In this document: positions 8,274-16,843 of the stretch, piece by piece
Numbering within the stretch: the first letter of the stretch is position 1
Layout: every line of letters starts with the position of its first letter
Source: Schleiferia thermophila
Lineage (GTDB): Bacteria > Bacteroidota > Bacteroidia > Flavobacteriales > Schleiferiaceae
DNA length: 64,000 nt
Assembly (NCBI RefSeq): GCF_003337435.1
Contig: NZ_QPJS01000004.1
Location: 114,618-178,617 of the forward strand
Direction: 5' to 3'
Made by a program: the position numbers and the translations under genes
Notes under the pieces: generated by a model
What the model was told of the DNA's origin: nothing
The model's database searches: none
The model's input: only the letters and a program-made list of their open reading frames with translations

Positions 8274-9752
8274 ATGAATAAAGATATTACACCGAAAGAT
8301 GTCTTTATCTTCTTTCTAAACGCCGGAGTCATTCTACTGCTGCTCATGGCATGGATTCCTGAACAAGGCTTTACACTCCTTGGCCGCAAGATCTATTTTG
8401 CCACTTTCAGCGATTTTGGATGGGGTACAACAAACCTGTCAAAAACTCCTTCTTCAGTTACAGACTCCCTGCAGCACTCAGGAGCTCCCGATTCTATTGC
8501 CATACAGCCTGCGGCAAGAAAAAAACGCCCGCTATTGCTCTACAGTGGCAAGGTGTCCCCACTGGCCGGATTCTATGAAATTACCACCAAGGGTAATCCC
8601 ATCAAAGGCACAATTCGCGTGATTCATTACGGCGATTCACAGATCGAAAACGATCGCATCTCCTCATACCTGCGCGAGCGCTGGCAATCGTTGATCGGTG
8701 GCGGAGGAATGGGCTATCTGCCCGCTAATGCATGGATACCCCATCTCTCAGCAACACATTCCAACAGCGATAATTGGATGCGATACACAGCATTTGGCAG
8801 GTCACATCCCGATATTACCCATCGAAGGTTTGGACCTTTTCAAAGCTTTGCCCGCTTCACTCCTGCCGATACAGCCCTTTGTCATTCGGTCCAGAACGCC
8901 TGGATTGAGGTATCTGCGTCCAATCGCGGATTTAAAAATACCCTGCATTATAACCAACTAAAAGTCTGGCTCGGCAATAATGCAATGGATTTTGAAATCG
9001 CCGTTTCTCAAAACGGAACTCTTTTACAACATTTCCTAATTCCACCCCTTCTGGAAAAAGATACTGCACTACTTATACCACTGAATGAGATGGGCAGTAC
9101 AGTCAGACTCGAATTCTCGGCCCGTCATAGCCCCGATGTTTATGGTATCAGCCTTGAGTCTTCTACCGGTCTCGTGCTGGACAATGTGCCCATGCGCGGA
9201 GCTGATGGTACCTCCTTTGCCCGTACCGACTTGAAGCAGCTTGCCCATTTCTTCAAAAAAGAAAAAACAGCACTCATCATCCTGCAATTTGGCGGCAATG
9301 CCGTACCCTACCTGAAAGATAGAGAAGCTGCCGGACGTAGTGCAGCCAACATCGCCCGTCAGGTAAGACTTCTCCGAAAACTCTCGGAAAATACTCCCAT
9401 CCTTTTCATCGGACCAAGCGATATGTCTGTGAAGGTAAGAGATGCCTTTGTCACGCATCCATTGCTTTCAGATTACCGAGATTCTCTCATCCTCCACATC
9501 ACATCAGCCGGAGCAGCATATTACGACCTGATGGAAGCCATGGGAGGAGAGGGCAGCATGGTCAGATGGGTAACCTCCGACCCGCCCCTGGCCGCTACCG
9601 ATTACATACACTTTACCCCCGCCGGAGCCCGCCTGGCCGCCGAAAAACTCTATGAAATCCTAGAATCCGACCGGATGCAGCATCTGAAAAATCGAAAAAG
9701 AAAACCCGAACCTCCTAACCATACACATTCCGTGAATGAACCTGGTATATAA
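8274..9752 (+). CDS. Membrane-anchored SGNH/GDSL-fold hydrolase-like protein
   Basis: A 492-aa protein with one N-terminal hydrophobic segment (about residues 10-27), a low-complexity linker, then an SGNH-type domain. Block I is IHYGDSQIEND with the candidate nucleophile Ser at about 122. A block III-like site is ILQFGGNAVPY. Block V is TDYIHFTPAGA with Asp at about 443 and His at about 446. An insert of roughly 200 residues between blocks I and III resembles the beta-rich extra domain of AlgX/AlgJ-type O-acetyltransferases. With the next two genes it looks like the periplasmic part of a polysaccharide O-acylation machine. It overlaps the next gene by 17 nt. It could instead be an esterase acting on the same polymer. 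Confidence 0.75.
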   Translation: MNKDITPKDVFIFFLNAGVILLLLMAWIPEQGFTLLGRKIYFATFSDFGWGTTNLSKTPSSVTDSLQHSGAPDSIAIQPAARKKRPLLLYSGKVSPLAGFYEITTKGNPIKGTIRVIHYGDSQIENDRISSYLRERWQSLIGGGGMGYLPANAWIPHLSATHSNSDNWMRYTAFGRSHPDITHRRFGPFQSFARFTPADTALCHSVQNAWIEVSASNRGFKNTLHYNQLKVWLGNNAMDFEIAVSQNGTLLQHFLIPPLLEKDTALLIPLNEMGSTVRLEFSARHSPDVYGISLESSTGLVLDNVPMRGADGTSFARTDLKQLAHFFKKEKTALIILQFGGNAVPYLKDREAAGRSAANIARQVRLLRKLSENTPILFIGPSDMSVKVRDAFVTHPLLSDYRDSLILHITSAGAAYYDLMEAMGGEGSMVRWVTSDPPLAATDYIHFTPAGARLAAEKLYEILESDRMQHLKNRKRKPEPPNHTHSVNEPGI

Positions 9753-10998
9753 ACGAATTTTTCTGACAATTCTAAACCTTCCTTTCCTGGCCTATGCACA
9801 GCCAATTTCGGAAATGTATGAGCATCTCAATCGCAGTACCCTTATTTCCCATGAACACATCCGGCTGTTGCTTCCCGGGGGTGATTCAACCCTGAAAGCA
9901 TTTGCCCATAAGGTCTCAAAACTGGCAGATGGCAGGATCTCAGACCTCAACCTGGTGCACATTGGAGGTTCTCATGTACAAGGTGGAGTATTGCCCAATA
10001 CAGTACGAAACAATCTTGTCCATCTTCATCCCTCTTTTTTTGGCGATCGGGGCTTGCTTTTTCCCTTCAAATTGGCCGGTACCAACAACCCCCAGGACTT
10101 CAAAATCAACTTCACAGGTAGTTGGATTGGACACAGAACGTCCGTAAATAGCGATTTTGCTGAGTTTGGCATTTGTGGAATCACCGCCACAACCTATGAC
10201 CCCGAAGCCACATTTGCCGTTCAGCTAATGCCTTTCAATGGCCGGGAGTACTTGTATGACCGCATCAGAATTTATCATCCCTTCGGGCCCGAATACATGA
10301 AACCCGTCTGGAATGGAAAGGAAAATCTTCTGATTACATGGGAAAATCCGTCTGCTGGTTTTACTGAATTTGTATTTGAATACCCCATCAGCTCCAACCA
10401 GTTTATTTTGCGAAGCTATCTGGACTCTGCCCAGAAGTTTGTAATACAGGGCATACAGTTTTTTCTAGAAAAACCATCCCTTGTATACCATGCCATCGGA
10501 GTGAATGGAGCCACTACATCCTCTTACCTCAGAAGTGATGCTTTTACAAAACAAATCAGGTATTTGCGTGCCGATATGGTCATCTTTGGAATCGGTATCA
10601 ACGACGCCAACGTACCACAAGGTAAATTTGATCAAGAACTCTTCAAAGCCAACTACGAACGGCTAATGAATGCCTTCAGACGGGGCAACAGAACCGTCTT
10701 CTTCATCTTTCTTACCAATACCGATAGCTATTACCAGCGCAAATATCCCAACAGAAACGCCCTTCTTGCCCGGGAAGCCTTGATGGAACTCGCCGAAAAA
10801 CATCAGGCCGGTGTGATTGACGTGCTGGAAATCATGGGGGGTATCGGCTCGTCGCGTCAGTGGAAACAAGCCGGTCTTATGACAGCCGACATGATACACC
10901 TCACTCCGCGAGGTTACACCCTTGTAGGGCATGCTATCAGCGCTGCGATTATCCGTGCTCTGGCTGAAGTGACAAAGTCAGAACTCAACAACCTTTGA
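9736..10998 (+). CDS. Exported SGNH-fold protein paired with MBOAT
   Basis: A 420-aa protein with a signal peptide (residues 1-22, ending LAYAQP) and a second SGNH-like domain. Block I reads VHIGGSHVQGG: the Ser (about 79) is kept but the usual GDS aspartate is replaced by Gly. Block III is IFGIGINDANV. Block V is ADMIHLTPRGY with Asp at about 385 and His at about 388. The catalytic triad therefore looks complete despite the GGSH variant. The start overlaps the upstream SGNH gene, and the MBOAT gene follows after 10 nt, so the three are probably one transcription unit. The two paralogues may act as a pair, one transferring acyl groups and one binding polymer, as is known for alginate acetylation; this is inference. 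Confidence 0.75.
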   Translation: MNLVYKRIFLTILNLPFLAYAQPISEMYEHLNRSTLISHEHIRLLLPGGDSTLKAFAHKVSKLADGRISDLNLVHIGGSHVQGGVLPNTVRNNLVHLHPSFFGDRGLLFPFKLAGTNNPQDFKINFTGSWIGHRTSVNSDFAEFGICGITATTYDPEATFAVQLMPFNGREYLYDRIRIYHPFGPEYMKPVWNGKENLLITWENPSAGFTEFVFEYPISSNQFILRSYLDSAQKFVIQGIQFFLEKPSLVYHAIGVNGATTSSYLRSDAFTKQIRYLRADMVIFGIGINDANVPQGKFDQELFKANYERLMNAFRRGNRTVFFIFLTNTDSYYQRKYPNRNALLAREALMELAEKHQAGVIDVLEIMGGIGSSRQWKQAGLMTADMIHLTPRGYTLVGHAISAAIIRALAEVTKSELNNL

Positions 10999-11008
10999 TG
11001 TATAATTT

Positions 11009-12667
11009 ATGTGGCAGCGAATAGTAGATTTAATAACTTATGACCCCGCTAACCCCCTTATATTTTCAAGATTTTTCTTTTGGGGTTTTTATTTCATAGT
11101 GCTGGGGTTTTATTCTTTGGTGTACCCTCAGCGCTTGCTGCGCAATGCTTATCTGTTTCTGGTTTCTCTGTTTTTCTATTATAAATCTTCCGGGCTAAGC
11201 ATATTGATCCTCTTATTTTCTACCGTATCAGACTTTTTCATCGGCAAGCAAATTTATCAGACCAAACACCCGGTGCTCAGAAAAGCGTGGGTAGGCCTCA
11301 GTGTTTTTCTCAATCTTTCGGTTTTGGGATATTTTAAGTATGCGTATTTTTTTACAGATAATTTCAATGCGATTTTTAATACAAACTTTCAGGTTATCAA
11401 CCATTTTGCACAGTTTAGCAATTGCTTCTTCGGTACATCCTTCCGCATCGATAAAATACTCCTTCCCGTAGGGATTTCTTTCTATACTTTCCAAACAATA
11501 AGCTATTCGGTCGATATCTATCGCCATCAGGTGCGCCCGGTCAGAAACATTTTGGATTTTGGTTTTTATGTGAGTTTTTTTCCTCAGCTGGTAGCAGGCC
11601 CAATCGTAAGGGCTTCCGAGTTTATTCCTCAGCTTTACAAGCCTTTTCGCCTTACCAGAGAAGAATTTGGACTTGGAATTTTCTGGATTATCAACGGATT
11701 GATCAAAAAAATTGTACTAGCTGACTTTATTGCCGTTAATTTTATTGATAGAGTTTTTGCCGATCCGGAGCGCTACGGAGGCTTCGAAAATCTGATGGCA
11801 CTTTATGGATATACTTTGCAAGTGTATGCTGATTTTTCAGGTTATACCGATATTGCCATAGGTGTTGCTCTTCTCATGGGATTTTATCTGCCACAAAATT
11901 TCTGGTCGCCGTATAAGTCTAAAAATGTAGGCGAATTCTGGAAACGATGGCACATGAGTCTTTCTTCATGGTTGAAAGATTACTTGTACATTCCAATGGG
12001 AGGTAATCGCAGCGGCTCCTTTTTTAGTTATTTTTCAATGTTTAGCATATTGATCTTCATCGCTTTTCTGGCTAGGAGTTTTTTGATTTTCGCCGGATTT
12101 GCAGTCCTTGCACTGGCTGTATGGGCAGTTGGTCGGATTTATCCGGCCTTTAAGCGCGAAGTAGATACCAACATTAACCTGATGATGACAATGTTGCTCG
12201 GCGGCCTTTGGCATGGTGCCAGCTGGAATTTTGTAACGTGGGGAGGTCTCAATGGGCTTGGATTGGTCATCTTCAAACAATGGAAAAAAATTCGCCCCTG
12301 GAAAAATCCCAATCATCCTGTCCTACAGTTCATCGGTATATTGATTACCTTTCATTTTATTACCTTCACCCGCACCTGGTTTAGAGGCGAAGATTGGGAA
12401 AAGTCCATTGCCATGCTCCATCAGATTTACAAGCACTTTACCTTTAGTACCGCACCACAGGTGATCTCTGCTTTTTCTGATGTTTTTTGGGTGATGGCTA
12501 TTGGTTTTGTACTTCATTGGATACCAGAGCGCTGGAAGGTAAACTATCGCAAGAGGTTTTGTCAGGCTCCTGTCTCCCTCCAGCTGTTTGCGTTTGTTTT
12601 GACTGTCTTATTGGTTTATCAGGCGGTATCGGCCGAGCTGACTCCTTTCATTTACTTTGCATTCTGA
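11009..12667 (+). CDS. MBOAT-family membrane O-acyltransferase (AlgI/DltB-like)
   Basis: A 552-aa polytopic membrane protein with about ten or more hydrophobic segments. It carries the MBOAT core: PVGISFYTFQTISYSVDIYR, FFPQLVAGPIVR, FWKRWHMSLSSWLKDYLYIP, and the catalytic-histidine block GGLWHGASWNFVTWGG with His at about 402. AlgI/DltB/PatA-type MBOATs move acyl groups, usually acetyl from acetyl-CoA, across the membrane to a partner that modifies an exported polymer. The two SGNH proteins just upstream are the expected partners. No dltA- or dltC-like gene is present, which favours polysaccharide O-acetylation over teichoic-acid alanylation. The substrate polymer is unknown. Confidence 0.9.
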   Translation: MWQRIVDLITYDPANPLIFSRFFFWGFYFIVLGFYSLVYPQRLLRNAYLFLVSLFFYYKSSGLSILILLFSTVSDFFIGKQIYQTKHPVLRKAWVGLSVFLNLSVLGYFKYAYFFTDNFNAIFNTNFQVINHFAQFSNCFFGTSFRIDKILLPVGISFYTFQTISYSVDIYRHQVRPVRNILDFGFYVSFFPQLVAGPIVRASEFIPQLYKPFRLTREEFGLGIFWIINGLIKKIVLADFIAVNFIDRVFADPERYGGFENLMALYGYTLQVYADFSGYTDIAIGVALLMGFYLPQNFWSPYKSKNVGEFWKRWHMSLSSWLKDYLYIPMGGNRSGSFFSYFSMFSILIFIAFLARSFLIFAGFAVLALAVWAVGRIYPAFKREVDTNINLMMTMLLGGLWHGASWNFVTWGGLNGLGLVIFKQWKKIRPWKNPNHPVLQFIGILITFHFITFTRTWFRGEDWEKSIAMLHQIYKHFTFSTAPQVISAFSDVFWVMAIGFVLHWIPERWKVNYRKRFCQAPVSLQLFAFVLTVLLVYQAVSAELTPFIYFAF

Positions 12668-12692
12668 ATTTCAAATCATATACTTTAGACTA

Positions 12693-13421
12693 TTGATTTT
12701 TAAATATTTTGAAAGGCCGGTCATTGTAATCGGGATGCATCGTTCGGGCACCTCTATGTTGGCGGAAGCACTTCATCATGCCGGCATCCATATGGGGGTC
12801 CACAGAGATCACAATTTCGAAGCTATGCACTTTCTTAGCATCAACCAACGGGCTATGTGGGCGGCCGGGGCCGATTGGGATAGACCAGCGGTACCCGATG
12901 AAGGGCACTTCGATACCTGGTCGGCAAAAGAATTGTACAAAATTCACTTTCAAATTAAAAATCGATTTGAATATATCTTTTCCAGGCTGGCAGACAGACC
13001 ATGGGGCTGGAAAGACCCTCGCAACACCTTCACCCTGCCTCATTGGTTGAAAGTTTTTCCCAAGGCCAGAGTCGTTCATCTTGTCAGACACGGTTGGGAT
13101 GTGGCTTTATCCCTCAGTCGTCGCAATCAGGTACCGGGTGAAGTCTACAGCTCCATGCTTGACGATCCTTTAAATGGATTTCGTCTTTGGAATGTCTACA
13201 TCACTCAGGCTATGAAATACACCAATTGCCAGATACTGCACATACGGTATGAAGACCTCCTGGAGTTCGACATCAATACCATTTCTAGGCTTGAGCATTT
13301 TCTTGAGCGAAAACTTAAAATACACCTAGAAAAGGTCCTGCGAAAAACATTGGTCAGAAATGTGCATTATCCTATTGAAATTGTGGAAAATGAATGGATT
13401 AAAAAGTTTTATCCCCACTGA
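12693..13421 (+). CDS. Sulfotransferase-family protein
   Basis: About 242 aa when started at the TTG at 12693, which lies just after the MBOAT stop; an in-frame TTG at 12657 would overlap that gene. The PAPS-binding 5'-phosphosulfate loop is GMHRSGTSML near residues 14-23. A later RVVHLVRHGWDVALSLSRR segment fits the 3'-phosphate-binding motif, and ILHIRYEDLLE is also typical of bacterial carbohydrate sulfotransferases. It probably sulfates a sugar in the same polymer that the upstream MBOAT cassette acylates; this rests on position. It overlaps the next gene by 32 nt. No PAPS synthesis genes are seen in the window. Confidence 0.82.
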   Translation: MIFKYFERPVIVIGMHRSGTSMLAEALHHAGIHMGVHRDHNFEAMHFLSINQRAMWAAGADWDRPAVPDEGHFDTWSAKELYKIHFQIKNRFEYIFSRLADRPWGWKDPRNTFTLPHWLKVFPKARVVHLVRHGWDVALSLSRRNQVPGEVYSSMLDDPLNGFRLWNVYITQAMKYTNCQILHIRYEDLLEFDINTISRLEHFLERKLKIHLEKVLRKTLVRNVHYPIEIVENEWIKKFYPH

Positions 13422-13956
13422 CTTCTACACCCTTTCCAAAAATGAACTACTGCAAAAGTGCAGAATGCAGTTGTATTATGTACAAAGTACTTTTTACTAC
13501 CATGAAGAAGACCAACTGCGCCATCACGACAAGTATGGGTGGAGCGCTTTGGAATACCTCGAGCATCTGAATGTGATGTTGTACAATTCCAGAGATGCGA
13601 TACAAACAAATGCCTTTAACAGCCGCTTGTTGAAGCCTGTGCTTTGGCTTGCTGACCGTTGGTACTTTCCAATCTGGCGAAAAAAAGCTCAATGCGGCTA
13701 TTTTCTGCGCGCTTTTCAACCCATTTCCAGGCAGTACAGCGCGGTAATTCTCAATCCTCAGAAGGTTTTTCAGGATTACATTTCAGTATCCGAGGAATTA
13801 ATGGAATTATTGACTGGAATAGACGTCTTTTCGCATCCTTTCTCAGATAAGCATTTTGCGTACTTGGCTTCCACAGGAGCAAAAATGTCGTTTTTATTCC
13901 ATTATGCCGAGGCGATTATTCAATATATGGTTGATATAGTCAAAAACCGGGACTAA
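13390..13956 (+). CDS. DinB-like metal-dependent four-helix protein
   Basis: About 188 aa from the ATG at 13390 (MNGLKSFIPTDFY), overlapping the end of the sulfotransferase gene. The pattern YGWSALEYLEHLN with a metal-ligand-type His, the SRLLKP turn, a QDYISVSEELMELL helix and a final FLFHYAEAIIQY helix match the DinB/YfiT-like fold. Members are thiol-dependent or metal-dependent enzymes and stress proteins. The last helix has one His where many members have an HxxxH pair, so the metal site may be incomplete. It is the last gene of the plus-strand cassette and is followed at once by a strong terminator. The link to sulfation is positional only. Confidence 0.6.
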   Translation: MNGLKSFIPTDFYTLSKNELLQKCRMQLYYVQSTFYYHEEDQLRHHDKYGWSALEYLEHLNVMLYNSRDAIQTNAFNSRLLKPVLWLADRWYFPIWRKKAQCGYFLRAFQPISRQYSAVILNPQKVFQDYISVSEELMELLTGIDVFSHPFSDKHFAYLASTGAKMSFLFHYAEAIIQYMVDIVKNRD

Positions 13957-13983
13957 AAAAACCCGGTTTTATCCGGGTTTTTT
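13955..13983. terminator. Bidirectional intrinsic terminator
   Basis: AAAAAACCCGG (13955-13965), a short TTTTATA-type loop, then CCGGGTTTTTT (13973-13983). The stem is flanked by A and T runs on both sides, so it can end transcription of the plus-strand cassette and of the converging HMG-CoA reductase gene. Confidence 0.9.
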
Positions 13984-14002
13984 GTATGGATTCAGCTGTT
14001 TT

Positions 14003-15361
14003 TTACTTGTGATGGATGTTGACGTAGCTTTCAGCAGGTATACCACGTAGTTCACAGAATTTGCGAACGGTTTCTGCGTATGTTACCACTTTATCTTTGA
14101 AGTAGTTAATAAAAAATTTTTTTTCTTCTTCAGTAGCTTCCAGTTGGTTTAGTATGTTGAGCAGATGCATCTTCATATGTCCTTTTTGTATACCTGAAGT
14201 GACAAGTGCGCGAAGGGCAGCAAAGTTTTGAGCCAGCCCGGAAGCAGCTACTATGCCCATCAATTCTGTGGCTGAGGGTTTGCCAAGCAAGGCAAGTGAA
14301 AATCGAACCATCGGATGCAGGGAAGTAAGACCTCCTACCACACCAAGTGCCAGCGGTAGTTCGATCCAAAATCTGAATATGCCGTCTGAAATATCGCAGT
14401 GGGTAAGACTTTTGTATTGCCCATCACGCGAGGCGTATGTGTGTCCTGCTGCCTCCACAGCTCTGAAATCGTTTCCTGTGGCAATGACCACTGCATCAAT
14501 GCCGTTAAAAATCCCTTTGTTGTGCGTGGTGGCTCTGTAGGGTTCGATTTCGGCGATTTTTACTGCTCTGTAAAACTTCTCTGCGAACTCTTGTGGAGTG
14601 ATGTCGTCATCTGCATTAAGCTGTTCGATCGGACATGAGACCTCTGCCTTCACGATACACTCTGGAGTGTAGTTGGACAGGATTCTCATGACAATCTGAA
14701 CGTGTTTCTCACTTTCTGAAAACTCTTGAGATTCTGCTATCAGTATGGTAAGGGTTTTGGCCATCTGTTCGAGGCATGAATTGATGAAGTTGGCACCCAT
14801 TGAGTCGCAGGTTTCAAATTTCGCCTCCAGTTGATAATAACCTTCGAGTTTATGGGTTAGGTTTTTGAGTGCTATTGAGAGTATACCTCCACCACGTGCC
14901 TGCATGTTGGCCGTAATGTGATGGGTGTCTTCGTAGAATTTAGCCAGATGACGCTCTATAAATTTTTTGAGTTTTTCTCCGTCGCCAAAGTACATAAAGT
15001 GTACGTGACCGATTTTGGTGGTGGATAGCACCGTTGTTGTGAATCCGCCCCTCTCGAGCCAGAAGTTGGCCGACTTGGCTGCAGCAGCTACCACAGAGCT
15101 TTCTTCAATGGCCATAGGCAGGGCATAGATCTTTCCATTGATCAGAAAATTTGGTGCTATACCAAGCGGAAGATAGTAGTTTGTGATGGTGTTTTCGATA
15201 AATTCATCATGGAGTTTCTGAATCTTTGCATCTGGATGTAGATAACTTCTCAAAAAGTCGATGTATGATTCATCGCCATCCAGGTATTCGTTAATAAGCC
15301 ATTCGATTTTAGCCTCTTTACTCAGCTTGGAAAATCCTTTTATAGACTGGCCTTTGTTCAT
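14003..15361 (-). CDS. Hydroxymethylglutaryl-CoA reductase, class II type
   Basis: This 452-aa enzyme interconverts HMG-CoA and mevalonate using NAD(P)H. The class II catalytic residues can be placed: Glu at about 86 in LPMAIEESSVVAAA, Lys 282 in THNKGIFNGID, Asp 298 in ATGNDFRA, and His 395 in KGHMKMH. DSMGANFINSCLE is the usual CoA/substrate segment. The length fits the soluble bacterial form with no membrane domain. A biosynthetic role in the mevalonate route to isoprenoids is likely, since several Bacteroidota use that route, but no other mevalonate gene is in the window. It is the last gene of the oxyR-side minus-strand run, 54 nt after dapD. Confidence 0.93.
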   Translation of the reverse strand: MNKGQSIKGFSKLSKEAKIEWLINEYLDGDESYIDFLRSYLHPDAKIQKLHDEFIENTITNYYLPLGIAPNFLINGKIYALPMAIEESSVVAAAAKSANFWLERGGFTTTVLSTTKIGHVHFMYFGDGEKLKKFIERHLAKFYEDTHHITANMQARGGGILSIALKNLTHKLEGYYQLEAKFETCDSMGANFINSCLEQMAKTLTILIAESQEFSESEKHVQIVMRILSNYTPECIVKAEVSCPIEQLNADDDITPQEFAEKFYRAVKIAEIEPYRATTHNKGIFNGIDAVVIATGNDFRAVEAAGHTYASRDGQYKSLTHCDISDGIFRFWIELPLALGVVGGLTSLHPMVRFSLALLGKPSATELMGIVAASGLAQNFAALRALVTSGIQKGHMKMHLLNILNQLEATEEEKKFFINYFKDKVVTYAETVRKFCELRGIPAESYVNIHHK

Positions 15362-15415
15362 GGATTTGTTTTTTTCAATTAACTCAAGTTGAAACGAATT
15401 CTTTCAATTATTGTT

Positions 15416-16231
15416 TTAAACTGCTATGTGATATTCGCGCAATGCTTCGTTGAGCGAGGTCTTGAGATCTGTGCTTTCTTTTCTATGGCCTATGATCAAC
15501 GCGCATGGTACCTGGTAGCTGCCGGCTGGGAATTCTTTAGGAATACTGCCTGGTATCACTACCGAGCGCGGTGGCACATAGCCTTTGTATTCCATTGGCT
15601 TACTGCCACTTACATCTATTATTCTCGTGCTGGCTGTTAGCACCACATTAGCCCCCAAAACTGCTTCGCGCCCGACCCTTACACCTTCCACCACAATACA
15701 TCTGGAGCCTATAAAACAACCATCTTCAATTATGACCGGACTAGCCTGTACAGGTTCAAGGACACCTCCGATGCCTACGCCCCCTGATAAGTGGACATCT
15801 TTGCCAATTTGTGCACAGGAACCAACTGTGGCCCAGGTATCTACCATAGTGCCAGCACCCACATAGGCACCAATGTTTACGTAAGAGGGCATCAGTATTA
15901 CTCCCGGAGCTAAAAAGGCACCATGTCTGGCTACTGCATGAGGAACTACCCGTACACCTAATTGATTATAACCGCGCTTCAGAGGGATTTTGTCGTGAAA
16001 TTCCATAGGCCCAGCTTCCTGAATTTCCATTTGTCTGATGGGAAAATAAAGTATCACTGCTTTTTTTACCCATTGGTTTACAACCCAATCCCCCTCATTG
16101 GGTTGAGCTACGCGTAACTTTCCTTTGTCGAGCAGTTCGATAACCTCTTCGATAGCCTCAGTGGTTGCTTTTTCTTTTAATAGATTTCTGTCGGACCAGG
16201 CTGATTCTATAATGGTTTGTAATTCTGTCAT
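15416..16231 (-). CDS. dapD: Tetrahydrodipicolinate N-succinyltransferase
   Basis: This 271-aa trimeric enzyme of the succinylase branch of lysine/diaminopimelate synthesis moves succinyl from succinyl-CoA to tetrahydrodipicolinate. The left-handed beta-helix built of hexapeptide repeats is plain from about residue 100 (YVNIGAYVGAGTMVDTWATV, then SCAQIGKDVHLSGGVGIGG). The N-terminal helical region and the GFIG-type SRCIVVEGVRVG segment fit DapD. The length matches the family. It supplies the peptidoglycan precursor pathway also served by dapF at 30.1-30.9 kb. A good promoter lies in the 77-bp gap upstream, so it can be transcribed apart from the Smr gene. Confidence 0.96.
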   Translation of the reverse strand: MTELQTIIESAWSDRNLLKEKATTEAIEEVIELLDKGKLRVAQPNEGDWVVNQWVKKAVILYFPIRQMEIQEAGPMEFHDKIPLKRGYNQLGVRVVPHAVARHGAFLAPGVILMPSYVNIGAYVGAGTMVDTWATVGSCAQIGKDVHLSGGVGIGGVLEPVQASPVIIEDGCFIGSRCIVVEGVRVGREAVLGANVVLTASTRIIDVSGSKPMEYKGYVPPRSVVIPGSIPKEFPAGSYQVPCALIIGHRKESTDLKTSLNEALREYHIAV

Positions 16232-16258
16232 TTAAAATATTTTCAGATTCACAGTCCG

Positions 16259-16286
16259 CAAAGGTATTTCGCCTTTATATAAGCAA
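16259..16286 (-). promoter_or_regulatory. Bacteroidota-type promoter for dapD
   Basis: On the minus strand, TTG (16286-16284), a 17-bp spacer, then TACCTTTG (16266-16259), which fits the TAnnTTTG -7 box. The expected transcript start is about 20 nt before the dapD ATG. Confidence 0.55.
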
Positions 16287-16308
16287 CTCTAAATTTTAGT
16301 TTGGGGGT

Positions 16309-16839
16309 TCAATCATTGTCTTTTTTGAAAATTTCTACAGCTGTAGCTCCGAGACCGTATTTGGTATAGTCGGCATCGTAGAAAGTAATCCCATCAAAGG
16401 AGGATAACATTTTTCTCAATTCCTGCTTCAAAATACCATCGCCTACACCGTGAATGAAAATGATTTTTTTTACTCCTGCTTTTCTGGCTTTAAAAAAATG
16501 TTTTTTTGCATGATTGATCTGATAGTTTAAAACATCATTTTTGGTGAATCCTGAATACTTTTCCACCAGTTCGTGAAGATGCAGATCTACTTCCAGATAG
16601 ACTGGCTTTTGTTTTTTGGCAGGGATGATTGTTTTAACCGGTGCGTCTTTTACATTCAAAGGTTTTGACAATAGTGCTTTGGAAAGGCTTCCTGGTCTGG
16701 GAACCAACTTGTTGAGCGGGTATTCGAGTTCAAAGCCATCTTCAGTGAGCAGAAGGGCAAGTTGACCCCTGATTTCCAGTATTTCTGCCGTTCCTTCCTC
16801 ATCCAGAAAACTCACCCGATCCCCCGCTTTGAAGTTCAT
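16309..16839 (-). CDS. Smr-domain protein with DUF2027-like N-terminus
   Basis: A 176-aa protein. The N-terminal part (residues about 1-50, MNFKAGDRVSFLDEEGTAEI) is a small beta-barrel of the DUF2027/MutS2-linker type. The C-terminal part is an Smr domain: VDLHLHELVE (about 84-93) and IIFIHGVGDGILKQELRKML (about 125-144), holding the conserved DLH and HGxG motifs. Smr domains nick DNA or RNA and are found in MutS2 and ribosome-rescue proteins. No MutS ATPase domain is attached. It starts 4 nt after the upstream membrane-protein stop, so the two are likely co-translated. Confidence 0.85.
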   Translation of the reverse strand: MNFKAGDRVSFLDEEGTAEILEIRGQLALLLTEDGFELEYPLNKLVPRPGSLSKALLSKPLNVKDAPVKTIIPAKKQKPVYLEVDLHLHELVEKYSGFTKNDVLNYQINHAKKHFFKARKAGVKKIIFIHGVGDGILKQELRKMLSSFDGITFYDADYTKYGLGATAVEIFKKDND

Positions 16840-16843
16840 GGTT

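Noticed and set aside
7969-8281. Small ORFs on both strands over the hairpin element (for example 97 aa on minus, 65 aa on plus)
   Set aside because: They lie over palindromes, have no family match, no start context, and mirror each other on the two strands.
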